DNA from: Streptomyces sp. YIM 98790
GTDB taxonomy: Bacteria > Actinomycetota > Actinomycetes > Streptomycetales > Streptomycetaceae
Assembly: GCF_011421595.1 (NCBI RefSeq)
Contig: NZ_WTLH01000013.1
Span: 1-60,964, forward strand
Direction: 5' to 3'
Length of the DNA stretch: 60,964 bases
In this document: piece by piece, positions 26,419 to 35,146 of the stretch
Numbering within the stretch: the stretch's first letter is position 1
How the letters are laid out: each line of letters opens with the position of its first letter
Notes under the pieces: generated by a model
Databases searched by the model: none
What the model saw: the letters and a program-made list of their open reading frames with translations, nothing else
What the model was told of the DNA's origin: nothing
Position numbers and translations under genes: made by a program

Positions 26419-27810
26419 ATGACCAGACCCGTCGCCGGTACCTCCCAGGTCCGCGGTGGCCGCCGCAGCGGCCACCGCGACGGCGCCGGTGCGCACGGCC
26501 CGCGCCGCCATGACCGCGAGATCCTCGCCCTGGCCCTGCCGGCCTTCGGCGCGCTGGTCGCCGAGCCGCTCTTCGTCATGGCGGACAGCGCCATGGTCGG
26601 TCACCTCGGCACCCCCCAGCTGGCCGGCCTCGGAGTGGCCGCCGCCCTGCTCACCGCGGGGGTCAACATCTTCGTCTTCCTCGCCTACGCCACCACCGCG
26701 ACAGTGGCCCGCCGGGTCGGCGCGGGCGATCTGCCGGCCGCCATCCGGCAGGGCCTGGACGGCATCTGGCTCGCCCTGCTGATCGGCCTGGCGGTCGGCG
26801 CCGCCCTCATTCCCGCCGCGCCCGCCCTGGTCGAGGCGTTCGGCGCCTCCCCCACCGCCGCCCCGCACGGAGTGACCTACCTGCGCATCAGCGCCCTGGG
26901 CATCCCGCCCATGCTGATCGTGCTGGCCGCCACCGGCGTGCTGCGCGGACTGCAGAACACCCGGGTCACCCTCTACGTCTCCATCGGCGGCTTCACCGCC
27001 AACGCCGCGCTCAACGCACTCCTCATCCACGTCCTGGGCTGGGGCATCGCGGGCTCGGCCTGGGGCACGGTCGCCGCGCAGACCGGCATGGCCGCCGTCT
27101 ACCTGCTGCTGGTGGTGCGCGGGGCGCGCCGCCACAGGACCTCGCTGCGGCCGGACCCGGCCGGTATCCGGGACTGCGCCCGGGCGGGTGTGCCGCTGCT
27201 GGTCCGCACCCTCTCGCTGCGCGCCGTGCTGCTGCTGGCCACCGCCGTTGCCGCCCGGCTCGGCGACACCGCCATGGCCGCGCACCAGGTCACCCTCACC
27301 GTGTGGATGCTGCTCGTCTTCGCGCTGGACGCCCTCGCCATCGCCGGGCAGGCCGTCATCGGCCGCCACCTGGGGGCCGGCGACGCCGAGGGCGCCCGCG
27401 CGGCCTGCCGCCGGATGGTGCGCTGGGGCGCGGTCTCCGGGCTGGTGCTCGGCGCACTGCTGGCGCTGACCAGCCCGTTCGTCCCGCTCCTGTTCACCGA
27501 CGACCCCCAGGTGCGCGAGCAGCTGCTGCCGGTCCTGCTGATCGTGGCCGTCACCCAGCCGGTCAGCGGGGTGGTCTTCGTGCTGGACGGGGTGCTGATG
27601 GGCGCCGGAGACGGCCCCTACCTGGCCCGGGCGATGCTGCCGACGCTGGCCGTCTTCGCCCCGGCCGCGCTGCTGGTGCCGGAGCTGGGCGGCGGGCTGG
27701 CCGCGCTGTGGTGGGTCTTCGCCGGGCTGATGATGTCCGTCCGCTGGCTCACCCTGTGGCTGCGGGCCCGCGGCGGGCGGTGGATCGTCACCGGTGCCGT
27801 CCGCGCCTGA
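26419..27810 (+). CDS. MATE-family multidrug efflux transporter
   Basis: 463 residues, twelve transmembrane helices. The MATE pattern is clear: LALPAFGALVAEPLFVMADSAMVGHLGTPQLAGLGVAAALL, NTRVTLYVSIGGFTANAALN, ALDALAIAGQAVIGRHLGAG and VFVLDGVLMGAGDGPYLA. It belongs to the DinF-like subgroup and exports cationic compounds coupled to Na+ or H+. A 30-residue basic N terminus precedes helix 1. ATG 26419 has no Shine-Dalgarno, and the last DnaA-box-like site ends 12 bases upstream. The same position beside dnaB and the rplI operon is known in other streptomycetes. Confidence 0.9.
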   Translation: MTRPVAGTSQVRGGRRSGHRDGAGAHGPRRHDREILALALPAFGALVAEPLFVMADSAMVGHLGTPQLAGLGVAAALLTAGVNIFVFLAYATTATVARRVGAGDLPAAIRQGLDGIWLALLIGLAVGAALIPAAPALVEAFGASPTAAPHGVTYLRISALGIPPMLIVLAATGVLRGLQNTRVTLYVSIGGFTANAALNALLIHVLGWGIAGSAWGTVAAQTGMAAVYLLLVVRGARRHRTSLRPDPAGIRDCARAGVPLLVRTLSLRAVLLLATAVAARLGDTAMAAHQVTLTVWMLLVFALDALAIAGQAVIGRHLGAGDAEGARAACRRMVRWGAVSGLVLGALLALTSPFVPLLFTDDPQVREQLLPVLLIVAVTQPVSGVVFVLDGVLMGAGDGPYLARAMLPTLAVFAPAALLVPELGGGLAALWWVFAGLMMSVRWLTLWLRARGGRWIVTGAVRA

Positions 27811-27879
27811 CGCCCGCCCGCACCGCCCGCACCGCCCGCACCGCACGCACCTCCCGCACCGCACGCGGAAACGACGGAC

Positions 27880-27924
27880 GGCGTCCGGTCCGCCGCCCCG
27901 CGAGGGGGTGGCGGGCCGGACGCC
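27880..27924. terminator. Bidirectional terminator between MATE gene and rplI
   Basis: A 20-bp stem, GGCGTCCGGTCCGCCGCCCC (27880-27899) against 27905-27924, with two mismatches and a 5-base loop GCGAG, lies between converging genes. Just before it, a run of GCACCGCCC-like repeats (27812-27866) fills the rest of the gap. Confidence 0.82.
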
Positions 27925-27938
27925 GCACCGCTGCGGGC

Positions 27939-28388
27939 TCACTTGGCCGCGAGGACCTCGATGTTCACCGTGGCCAGCACCTCGGGGTGCAGCCGCACCG
28001 AGACCTTGTGCGCGCCCAGGCTCTTGATGGGCCGGCCCAGCTCGATCCGGCGCTTGTCGATGTCCGGACCGCCCGCGCTCTTGACCGCGTCCGCGATCTC
28101 GGCCGGGGTGACCGAACCGAACAGCCGGCCGCCGGTGCCGGCCCGCACCCGGAGGCGCACCTTGGTGCCCTCCAGCTGCGCCTTGACGTCGTTGGCCTGC
28201 TCGATGGAGGCGATCTCGCGGATCTTGCGACCGCGACGGATCTGCTCGACGTCCTTCTCGCCGCCCCGGGTCCAGCGGATGGCCACCCGCCGCGGAAGCA
28301 GGTAGTTGCGCGCGTAGCCGTCCTTGACCTCGACGACATCGCCGGGGGCGCCGAGACCGGAGACCTCACTGGTCAGAATGATCTTCAT
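27939..28388 (-). CDS. rplI: 50S ribosomal protein bL9
   Basis: 149 residues. The N-terminal rRNA-binding domain ([30 protein letters not shown]) has the signature GxGxxGDVVEVKxGYARNYLxP. A long connecting helix and a C-terminal domain ([16 protein letters not shown]) follow. It binds 23S rRNA near L1. Last gene of the rpsF-ssb-rpsR-rplI operon, 17 bp after rpsR. Confidence 0.98.
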   Translation of the reverse strand: MKIILTSEVSGLGAPGDVVEVKDGYARNYLLPRRVAIRWTRGGEKDVEQIRRGRKIREIASIEQANDVKAQLEGTKVRLRVRAGTGGRLFGSVTPAEIADAVKSAGGPDIDKRRIELGRPIKSLGAHKVSVRLHPEVLATVNIEVLAAK

Positions 28389-28405
28389 GATGGTGTCCCC
28401 CTTCC

Positions 28406-28642
28406 TCAGCGAGCGGTGGAGGTGTAGGGCAGCAGCGCCATCTCACGGCTGTTCTTCACGGCCGTGGCGACGTCCCGCTGATGCTGGGTGCAGTTGCCGG
28501 TGACCCGGCGGGCACGGATCTTGCCGCGGTCGGAGATGAACTTCCGCAGCAGGTTCGTGTCCTTGTAGTCGACGTAGCTGATCTTCTCTTTGCAGAAGAC
28601 GCAAACCTTCTTCTTGGGCTTGCGCGCAGGCGGCTTCGCCAT
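28406..28642 (-). CDS. rpsR: 30S ribosomal protein bS18, zinc-type
   Basis: 78 residues of bS18 with [20 protein letters not shown] and [19 protein letters not shown]. The N-terminal CVFC and the Cys in GNCTQHQ form the zinc-binding pattern, making this the C+ paralogue. Streptomycetes usually also carry a Cys-free copy elsewhere under zinc control. Located between ssb (132 bp away) and rplI. Confidence 0.98.
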   Translation of the reverse strand: MAKPPARKPKKKVCVFCKEKISYVDYKDTNLLRKFISDRGKIRARRVTGNCTQHQRDVATAVKNSREMALLPYTSTAR

Positions 28643-28774
28643 GGTGCTTCTCCGTTGAGTTCACAAGAGGGTGGGTGGGATGAGCCCGTCCGCCCGCTCC
28701 GGCGGGTTTCCGCCGCCGCCCGGCCCATGCGGGCCGGCCACCGGCCGCATCCGGGACGGCGGGGCACCGAAGGA

Positions 28775-29350
28775 TCAGAACGGGGGCTCGTCCGAGTAAC
28801 CGCCGCCCGAGCCACCGCCCCAGCCGCCGCCGGCACCGCCGCCCTGGCCGCCCTCCGCCGGAGCGGAAGTGGCCCACGGGTCGCCGGCCGGCGCGCCGCC
28901 GCCCTGGCCGCCGCCGGGGCCCGAACCCCAGCCGCCGCCCTGGCCGCCCTGGCCGCCGCCGAAACCGCCGCCCTGTCCACCACGGCCACTGGACTTGCTG
29001 ACCTTGGTGGTGGCATAGCGCAGACTGGGGCCGACCTCGTCGACCTCCAGCTCGAAGACCGTCCGCTTGACGCCCTCCCGGTCCTCGTACGACCGCTGCC
29101 GCAGACGGCCCTGGACAATGACGCGGGTGCCCTTGGTCAGGGACTCGGCGACGTTCTCCGCCGCCTGCCGCCAGACCGAGCAGGTGAGGAACAGCGGCTC
29201 GCCGTCCCGCCACTCACTGGTCTGCCGGTCGAACGTACGGGGTGTGGACGCCACGCGGAACTTCGCGACGGCCGCACCGGAGGGGGTGAAGCGCAGCTCG
29301 GGGTCGTCGACCAGGTTGCCAACGACCGTGATGACGGTCTCGCCTGCCAT
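28775..29350 (-). CDS. ssb: Single-stranded DNA-binding protein
   Basis: 191 residues. The N-terminal OB fold (about residues 1-110) opens [23 protein letters not shown] with [15 protein letters not shown], and contains [18 protein letters not shown] and [18 protein letters not shown] linker of about 70 residues built from [14 protein letters not shown] repeats follows, then the acidic tip SDEPPF, which docks partner proteins. It coats single-stranded DNA as a tetramer at forks. Operon position between rpsF and rpsR is conserved across bacteria. Confidence 0.98.
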   Translation of the reverse strand: MAGETVITVVGNLVDDPELRFTPSGAAVAKFRVASTPRTFDRQTSEWRDGEPLFLTCSVWRQAAENVAESLTKGTRVIVQGRLRQRSYEDREGVKRTVFELEVDEVGPSLRYATTKVSKSSGRGGQGGGFGGGQGGQGGGWGSGPGGGQGGGAPAGDPWATSAPAEGGQGGGAGGGWGGGSGGGYSDEPPF

Positions 29351-29432
29351 GGGGAACCTCTCGGCGGGGATTAACTGCTGGTGCTGCGATGATGACGCGT
29401 GGCTCTGACACCGCTCCCGGACAGTGCCGGAC

Positions 29433-29723
29433 TCAGTGCGTGGCGGGGCGGAGGACCTTCGTCCGCATGACCGACTCGTTCAGATTCATCTGACGGTCGA
29501 GCTCCTTCACGACCGCAGGCTCGGCCTGCAGGTCGATCACGGTGTAGATGCCCTCGGGCTTCTTGTTGATCTCGTAGGAGAGACGACGGCGGCCCCAGGT
29601 GTCGACCTTCTCCACCTTGCCGTTGGCCTCACGGACCACCGACAGGAAGGACTCGATCAGCGGGGAGACAGCACGCTCCTCGAGATCGGGGTCGAGGATG
29701 ACCATCACCTCGTAGTGACGCAT
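29433..29723 (-). CDS. rpsF: 30S ribosomal protein bS6
   Basis: 96 residues with the bS6 pattern [37 protein letters not shown] and [20 protein letters not shown]. It pairs with bS18 on the small-subunit platform. ATG 29723 follows AAGGAGGT, the best ribosome-binding site in the window; an in-frame extension upstream is not family-like. It is first in the operon, so the promoter lies within 29724-29920, shared with the divergent small membrane gene. Confidence 0.97.
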   Translation of the reverse strand: MRHYEVMVILDPDLEERAVSPLIESFLSVVREANGKVEKVDTWGRRRLSYEINKKPEGIYTVIDLQAEPAVVKELDRQMNLNESVMRTKVLRPATH

Positions 29724-29920
29724 GTGGAACCCACCTCCTTCGGACTCAGGCGGCCACGGACTGTCCGTGGCAGGAGGTTCGATGCGCACCGCCGGGCGCG
29801 GCGCCCTGCGAGGGGGCGCCCGGCAGACGGCCCAGCGTACCGGTTGACGACCGCCCGGTTGAAATCCGGGCAGATGAGGCCACACTCGGTAGAAGAAGGC
29901 TCACGCCCGGGAGGTATCGC

Positions 29921-30217
29921 ATGGCCCAGGCAGTCCACGGACCCCTGTCGTTCCTCAACACCGACGGCCGCCCGCATCCCCGCGAGAACGCCCTGGCCCT
30001 GGTGACCCTGGTGCTGGGCACGGTCGCCTTCATCTTCGGCTTCCTGCCGGACCTGAACATGGTGGCCGCCTGGGTGGGGCTGATCGGCCTGCCGATCGGC
30101 GCCTACGCCCAGATGATCTCCGCAACCACGGCCGAGCGGTTCCTGGTGGTGATCGGGCTGGGCGGGGCCGGAGTGGGATTCTATCTGGGCATGGCCAACG
30201 GCGGCCTGTTCGGCTGA
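29921..30217 (+). CDS. Small membrane protein of unknown function
   Basis: 98 residues with three hydrophobic helices: ALALVTLVLGTVAFIFGFLP, AAWVGLIGLPIGAYAQMI and VVIGLGGAGVGFYLGMA. The N-terminal 20 residues are polar (MAQAVHGPLSFLNTDGRPHP). No family is recognised with certainty. The CGGGAGG upstream of ATG 29921 is an acceptable ribosome-binding site. It is divergent from the rpsF operon, and a non-coding tandem repeat follows. Confidence 0.75.
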   Translation: MAQAVHGPLSFLNTDGRPHPRENALALVTLVLGTVAFIFGFLPDLNMVAAWVGLIGLPIGAYAQMISATTAERFLVVIGLGGAGVGFYLGMANGGLFG

Positions 30218-30249
30218 CCGGCCGTCCCACGGCCGCACCCGTCTCCGCT

Positions 30250-30329
30250 CACCCCGCCCACCCTGCTTCCCCCCGATCACCCCGCCCACCCTGCTTCCCC
30301 CCGATCACCCCGCCCACCCCGCTTCACCG
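30250..30329. repeat. 28-bp tandem repeat, about 2.8 copies
   Basis: Two identical 28-bp units (30250-30277, 30278-30305), each starting CACCCCGCCCACCCTGCTTC, followed by a third incomplete copy. It fills most of the gap before femX, and no function can be assigned. Confidence 0.9.
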
Positions 30330-30417
30330 CGGCAGGTGCCTTCGCCGCCGGACCGGGCGCCGCGCCACAGTAGGCTTCCGGCAGATCCCGCGAGTGCACG
30401 CCGGAGGAGCGCCCCGA

Positions 30418-31551
30418 ATGAGTCTGAGCCTGAGCACCATCAGCCGCGAGCAGCATCTGGAGTACATCCGCTCGCTGCCGTCGGCCAGCCACATGCAGGT
30501 GCCTGCCTGGGGTGACGTCAAGGCCGAGTGGCGCTCGGAGTCACTGGGCTGGCACGACCCGTCCGGCCGGCTGGTCGGCGCGGGACTGGTGCTGTACCGG
30601 CAGCTCCCCCGGGTCAAGCGCTACCTCGCCTATCTGCCCGAGGGCCCGGTGATCGACTGGTTCGCCACCGATCTCGAGTCCTGGCTGCGGCCGATGCTGG
30701 ACCACCTGAAGAAGCAGGGCGCGTTCTCCGTGAAGATGGGCCCGCCGGTGGTGATCCGCCGCTGGAGCGCCAAGGCGATCAAGGCGGGCATCCAGGACCC
30801 CCAGGTGCGCCGGCTGCGGGACATCGAGGCGACCACGCTGGAGCCGCGCGCCTTCGAGGTGGCGGACCGGCTGCGCCGGATGGGCTGGCAGCAGGGCGAG
30901 GACGGCGGGGCGGGCTTCGGTGACGTGCAGCCGCGCTACGTCTTCCAGATCCCGCTGAAGGGGCGCTCGCTGGAGGAGATCCAGAAGGACTTCAACCAGC
31001 TGTGGCGGCGCAACATCAAGAAGGCCGAGAAGTCGGGCGTCGAGGTGGTGCAGGGCAGCTACGACGACCTGCCCGTCTGGCAGGAGCTCTACGAGGTGAC
31101 CGCCGAGCGCGACCGGTTCCGGCCCCGCCCGCTGATGTACTTCCAGCGGATGTGGAAGGCGCTGAACGCCGAGACCGCGGGGGTGGGGGAGCCGGACCGG
31201 ATGCGGCTCTACCTGGCCCGGCACGAGGGCGAGGTCATCGCCGCCACCACCATGCTGATCGTGGGCGGCCACGTGTGGTACTCCTACGGTGCCTCCGCGA
31301 ATCACAAGCGCGAGGTACGCCCGTCCAACGCCGTGCAGTGGCGGATGATCCAGGACGCCCACGCCATGGGCGCCCATGTCTACGATCTGCGCGGCATCGG
31401 CGACGCCCTTGTCGAAACGGACCACCTGTTCGGGCTCATCCAGTTCAAGGTGGGCACCGGCGGGGAGGCTGCCGAGTACCTCGGCGAATGGGACTTCCCG
31501 CTCAATAAGCTGTTGCACAAGGCGCTGGACATCTACATGTCCCGCCGCTGA
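30418..31551 (+). CDS. femX: FemX-type peptidoglycan cross-bridge aminoacyltransferase
   Basis: 377 residues of the FemABX family, which consists of two GNAT-like folds. It transfers an amino acid (glycine in streptomycetes) from tRNA to the lysine/LL-DAP side chain of the lipid II peptide. Markers include QHLEYIRSLPSASHMQVPAWG, EIQKDFNQLWRRNIKKAEKSGVEV, GHVWYSYGASANHKR and ALVETDHLFGLIQFKVGTGG. Here the family-typical coiled-coil insertion is short. The S. coelicolor FemX at the equivalent locus is known to be needed for normal cross-bridges. ATG 30418 follows GGAGGAG. An alanine-racemase-like gene follows at 79 bp. Confidence 0.9.
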   Translation: MSLSLSTISREQHLEYIRSLPSASHMQVPAWGDVKAEWRSESLGWHDPSGRLVGAGLVLYRQLPRVKRYLAYLPEGPVIDWFATDLESWLRPMLDHLKKQGAFSVKMGPPVVIRRWSAKAIKAGIQDPQVRRLRDIEATTLEPRAFEVADRLRRMGWQQGEDGGAGFGDVQPRYVFQIPLKGRSLEEIQKDFNQLWRRNIKKAEKSGVEVVQGSYDDLPVWQELYEVTAERDRFRPRPLMYFQRMWKALNAETAGVGEPDRMRLYLARHEGEVIAATTMLIVGGHVWYSYGASANHKREVRPSNAVQWRMIQDAHAMGAHVYDLRGIGDALVETDHLFGLIQFKVGTGGEAAEYLGEWDFPLNKLLHKALDIYMSRR

Positions 31552-31630
31552 ACCGCACCCCCACACCGCATCGTCCGACCACGCCCCACACCGTGAGGCG
31601 AAGCAAGAACAGAAGAGGTGTTCTGCGGCC

Positions 31631-32662
31631 ATGGCGCTGACTCTCTACGTCAACACCGAGCGCTGGCGTGCCCACCAGCGTTCGATGTGCGCGAACTTCC
31701 CCGACCTGGTGCCGGTCTGCAAGGGCAACGGCTATGGCTTCGGCCATGAACGGCTGGCCGAGGAAGTGGCGATGCTGGGGTGCGATCTGCTCGCCGTGGG
31801 CACGACCTACGAGGCGATGCGGATGAAGGACATGTTCAGCGGCGACCTGCTGGTCCTCACCCCGTACCGGCGCGAGGAGGAGCCGGTGCCGCTGCCCAGC
31901 CGGGTGGTGCGCTCCGCCTCCACCGTGGACGGGGTCTACGGGCTGCCCGGCTCCCGGGTGGTGGTGGAGGTGATGTCCTCCATGAAGCGGCACGGCGTGC
32001 GCCCGGGGGAACTGGGCAAGCTGCGCGCCGCCCTGGAGGACGTGCGGCTGGAGGGCTTCGCCATCCATCTGCCGCTGGACCGCACCGACGGCACCGACTC
32101 GGTGGAGGAGGTCATCGGCTGGATGGACCAGTTGCGGGCCGCCCGGCTGCCGCTGGACACCATGTTCGTCTCCCACCTCACCGCCAATGAGCTGGCCCGG
32201 CTGCGGCAGCAGTTCCCGCAGACCCGGTTCCGGGCGCGGATCGGCACCCGGCTGTGGCTGGGGGACCACGACTCCATGGAGTACCGGGGCTCGGTGCTGG
32301 ACGTGAACGAGGTGGTCAAGGGCGAGCGGTTCGGCTACCGGCAGACCAAGTCGCCCGGCGACGGCTGGCTGGCGGTGGTCTCCGGCGGCACCTCGCACGG
32401 GGTGGGGCTGGAGGCGCCCAAGGCGCTGCACGGGCTGACGCCGCGCGCCAAGGGCGTGGCCCGGGCCGGGCTGGCCACGGTCAACCGCAACCTCTCGCCG
32501 TTCGTCTGGGACGGCAAGCAGCGCTGGTTCGCCGAGCCGCCGCACATGCAGGTGTCCATCGTCTTCATCCCGGCCGAAGCGCGGGCGCCCAAGCCGGGGG
32601 ACGAGATGAAGGCGATCCTGCGCCACACCACCACCCAGTTCGACCGCCTCGTCGACCGCTGA
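31631..32662 (+). CDS. Alanine racemase N-domain (PLP) protein
   Basis: 343 residues. The PLP-barrel half of the alanine racemase family is present: the PLP lysine in VCKGNGYGFG (compare KADAYGHG), ELARLRQQFPQTRFRARIGTRLWLGD and a RFGYRQTKSPGDGWLAVVSGG region. The usual C-terminal beta-domain is replaced or reshaped, with GTSHGVGLEAPKALHG and PPHMQVSIVFIP in its place, so a racemase reaction is not certain. Its position after femX, with the same orientation, suggests a role in cell-wall amino-acid metabolism. GAGGTG lies 12 bases before ATG 31631. Confidence 0.78.
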   Translation: MALTLYVNTERWRAHQRSMCANFPDLVPVCKGNGYGFGHERLAEEVAMLGCDLLAVGTTYEAMRMKDMFSGDLLVLTPYRREEEPVPLPSRVVRSASTVDGVYGLPGSRVVVEVMSSMKRHGVRPGELGKLRAALEDVRLEGFAIHLPLDRTDGTDSVEEVIGWMDQLRAARLPLDTMFVSHLTANELARLRQQFPQTRFRARIGTRLWLGDHDSMEYRGSVLDVNEVVKGERFGYRQTKSPGDGWLAVVSGGTSHGVGLEAPKALHGLTPRAKGVARAGLATVNRNLSPFVWDGKQRWFAEPPHMQVSIVFIPAEARAPKPGDEMKAILRHTTTQFDRLVDR

Positions 32663-32714
32663 TCCCGGCCTGCGGCGCGCCGCGCCCTGGACGGTCCCGG
32701 GCGCGCGGGCACGG

Positions 32715-32768
32715 GCAGTGACGGGGCGGCCCCGCCGGATGATTCCGGCGGGGCCGCCCCGTCACTGC
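32715..32768. terminator. 24-bp perfect hairpin, bidirectional terminator
   Basis: Left arm 32715-32738 (starting GCAGTGACGGGGCGG), loop ATGATT, right arm 32745-32768 as its exact reverse complement. It lies between the converging racemase-like and ino1 genes. Confidence 0.92.
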
Positions 32769-32820
32769 ATTCCGCTGCCCGGCGCCGCAGGCTCAGCGCC
32801 CCGGGCTCAGCGCCCCGGGC

Positions 32821-33903
32821 TCAGCGCTCGACTTCACCGCGGATGAACTTCTCCACCTGCTCGCGGGCCTCGTCGTCGAAGTACTGCACGGGCGGCGACT
32901 TCATGAAGTAGGAGGACGCGGACAGGATCGGGCCGCCGATGCCCCGGTCCTTGGCGATCTTGGCGGCGCGCAGCGCGTCGATGATCACACCCGCGGAGTT
33001 GGGGGAGTCCCAGACCTCCAGCTTGTACTCCAGGTTCAGCGGCACGTCGCCGAAGGCGCGGCCCTCCAGCCGGACGTACGCCCACTTGCGGTCGTCCAGC
33101 CAGGCCACGTAGTCGGAGGGGCCGATGTGGACGTTCTTCTCACCCAGGTCGCGGTCGGGGATCTGGGAGGTGACGGCCTGGGTCTTGGAGATCTTCTTGG
33201 ACTCCAGCCGGTCACGCTCCAGCATGTTCATGAAGTCCATGTTGCCGCCGACGTTCAGCTGCATGGTGCGGTCCAGGATGACGCCCCGGTCCTCGAACAG
33301 CTTGGCCATCACACGGTGCGTGATGGTGGCACCGACCTGGGACTTGATGTCGTCGCCGACGATCGGCACACCGGCCGCCTCGAACTTGTCCGCCCACTCC
33401 TTGGTGCCGGCGATGAAGACCGGGAGGGCGTTGACAAAGGCCACCCCGGCGTCCAGGGCGCACTGGGCGTAGTACTTGGCGGCCTGCTCGGAGCCCACCG
33501 GCATGTAGCAGACCAGCACGTCGGCCCGGGTGTCGCGGAGCACCTGGGTGACGTCCACCGGCCGCTCGTCCGACTCGGTGATGGTCTCCCGGTAGTACTT
33601 GCCCAGACCGTCGTGGGTCTCGCCGCGCTGGACGGTGATCCCGGTCGGAGGCACGTCACAGATCTTGATCGTGTTGTTCTCGCTGGCGCCGATGGCGTCG
33701 GCGAGGTCGGTACCGACCTTCTTGGCGTCCACATCGAAGGCGGCGACGAATTCGATGTCGGAGACGTGGTAGTCCCCGAACTGGACGTGCATCAGACCCG
33801 GGACCCTGCTGTCCGGGGCGGCGTCCTTGTAGTACTCGACGCCCTGTACCAGCGAGGCGGCACAGTTGCCGACCCCGGCGATGGCTACGCGAACCGAACC
33901 CAT
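32821..33903 (-). CDS. ino1: Inositol-3-phosphate synthase
   Basis: 360 residues, the actinobacterial size. The N-terminal NAD site is [21 protein letters not shown]. Later blocks are [31 protein letters not shown] ([19 protein letters not shown]), [23 protein letters not shown], and a C-terminal [24 protein letters not shown]. It converts glucose 6-phosphate to myo-inositol 3-phosphate, needed for phosphatidylinositol and mycothiol in actinobacteria. Gene order ino1-padR-PBP is conserved with Mycobacterium (Rv0046c-Rv0047c-ponA1). Confidence 0.96.
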   Translation of the reverse strand: MGSVRVAIAGVGNCAASLVQGVEYYKDAAPDSRVPGLMHVQFGDYHVSDIEFVAAFDVDAKKVGTDLADAIGASENNTIKICDVPPTGITVQRGETHDGLGKYYRETITESDERPVDVTQVLRDTRADVLVCYMPVGSEQAAKYYAQCALDAGVAFVNALPVFIAGTKEWADKFEAAGVPIVGDDIKSQVGATITHRVMAKLFEDRGVILDRTMQLNVGGNMDFMNMLERDRLESKKISKTQAVTSQIPDRDLGEKNVHIGPSDYVAWLDDRKWAYVRLEGRAFGDVPLNLEYKLEVWDSPNSAGVIIDALRAAKIAKDRGIGGPILSASSYFMKSPPVQYFDDEAREQVEKFIRGEVER

Positions 33904-33969
33904 TCCGGCTGCTCCCTAGGTGTTCTCAGTGATTTCGGCGAGTCCCGCCCGCTGTCGCGCGGCGGGCTC

Positions 33970-34698
33970 TCACGTCGTGGTGTCTTCGGACGGATCCGGC
34001 GGGACGATCCCCCGGTCCTTCGGCGGTCCGCCCGTGTCGGCGGCCGTGCCGCCCTCGCCCGGCGCGGCTGTCCTGCCGCGCGGCGGCCGGCCGTGGCGCT
34101 GCTCCCGCGCGCCGTCCGGCGTGGGCCGGGACTCCCCCTGCTGCTCACGCCCTTCCCGCTCGCTCTCGATCAGCTCGTTGAGCCAGCGGACCTCGCGCTC
34201 CACGGACTCCATTCCGTGGCGCTGCAGTTCGAGGGTGTACTCGTCCAGCTTCTCCCGGGTCCTGGACAGCGAGGCGCGCATCTTGGCCAGCCGCTCCTCC
34301 AGCCGGCTGCGGCGGCCCTCCAGCACGCGCATCCGCACATCCCGTGAGGTCTGGCCGAAGAAGGCGAACCGCACGCCGAAGTGCTCGTCCTCCCAGCTGT
34401 CGGGTCCCGTCTGGGCGAGAAGCTCCTCGAAGCGCTCCTTGCCCTCGGCGGTGAGGCGGTAGACGATCCTGGCCCGCCGCGACACCGCGCGGGAGTCCTC
34501 GGGGCCCGCCCCGGACTCCTCGGCCAACCATCCCCGCTGCACCAGCGTCTTCAGGCACGGATAGAGGGAGCCGTAGGAGAAGGCACGGAACACACCGAGC
34601 GAGACGTTGAGCCGTTTGCGCAGCTCGTAGCCGTGCATCGGGGCTTCGCGGAGGAGCCCCAGGATGGCGAACTCCAGCACTCCGGAGCGTCGGCTCAT
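33970..34698 (-). CDS. PadR-family regulator beside ino1
   Basis: 242 residues. The N-terminal winged helix (GVLEFAILGLLREAPMHGYELRKRL, about residues 5-30) carries the family signature, with a coiled dimerisation part (RMRVLEGRRSRLEERLAKMRASLSRT, LDEYTLELQRHGMESVEREVRWL) typical of long PadR proteins of subfamily 1. A disordered Pro/Arg/Gly tail of about 65 residues is unusual. Start is ATG 34698: AGGAGGTG lies nine bases upstream, whereas the in-frame GTG 34710 would overlap that site. A perfect palindrome at 34802 is a candidate autoregulatory operator. Confidence 0.88.
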   Translation of the reverse strand: MSRRSGVLEFAILGLLREAPMHGYELRKRLNVSLGVFRAFSYGSLYPCLKTLVQRGWLAEESGAGPEDSRAVSRRARIVYRLTAEGKERFEELLAQTGPDSWEDEHFGVRFAFFGQTSRDVRMRVLEGRRSRLEERLAKMRASLSRTREKLDEYTLELQRHGMESVEREVRWLNELIESEREGREQQGESRPTPDGAREQRHGRPPRGRTAAPGEGGTAADTGGPPKDRGIVPPDPSEDTTT

Positions 34699-34801
34699 CT
34701 CTGCGGTCACCTCCTTCTCTCCTAGGTGTCGGTCTCTGCCGACTCCGCCGGCGGCCGCCGGCGTCCCCGGCCCGTCGGCGTCTACCGGCGTCTACCGGTG
34801 C

Positions 34802-34822
34802 GATGTATCGATTCGATACATC
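34802..34822. promoter_or_regulatory. Palindrome upstream of padR, candidate operator
   Basis: GATGTATCGA-T-TCGATACATC is a perfect 10-bp inverted repeat about one base, unusually AT-rich for this region. It contains the ATGT...ACAT half-sites reported for PadR operators. It lies about 105 bp upstream of padR and 325 bp upstream of the PBP gene in a 448-bp gap; the rest of the gap (34699-35146) shows no other clear element. Confidence 0.68.
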
Positions 34823-35146
34823 CACACGATAGAGCGGCGTGTTGATCTCGGCAAGGCCACGCCCGGTGAAGACGGAGTGAAGGGGGTCACATCTTCACTT
34901 CACGCGGAGCAAAATGTCTGCCTTGCCCTGGCTGGCCGGAAACCGGGCTTGCCACGCTGCGTACGCTGGCCCCGTGCAGTCGACCACCGGGAACCCAGGA
35001 CGCTCCCACGGCGTCTTCGTCTCGGGTGACGTGCGTCCGGGCTTCCGGAGCGATATCCGGGCGGACCACGGATCGGGGGAGCGAAGACTGCCAGGAAGAG
35101 CCTGCTGGCTACAGGCGTCTACCTCTGTTCTAGGAGTAGCTGTCCC

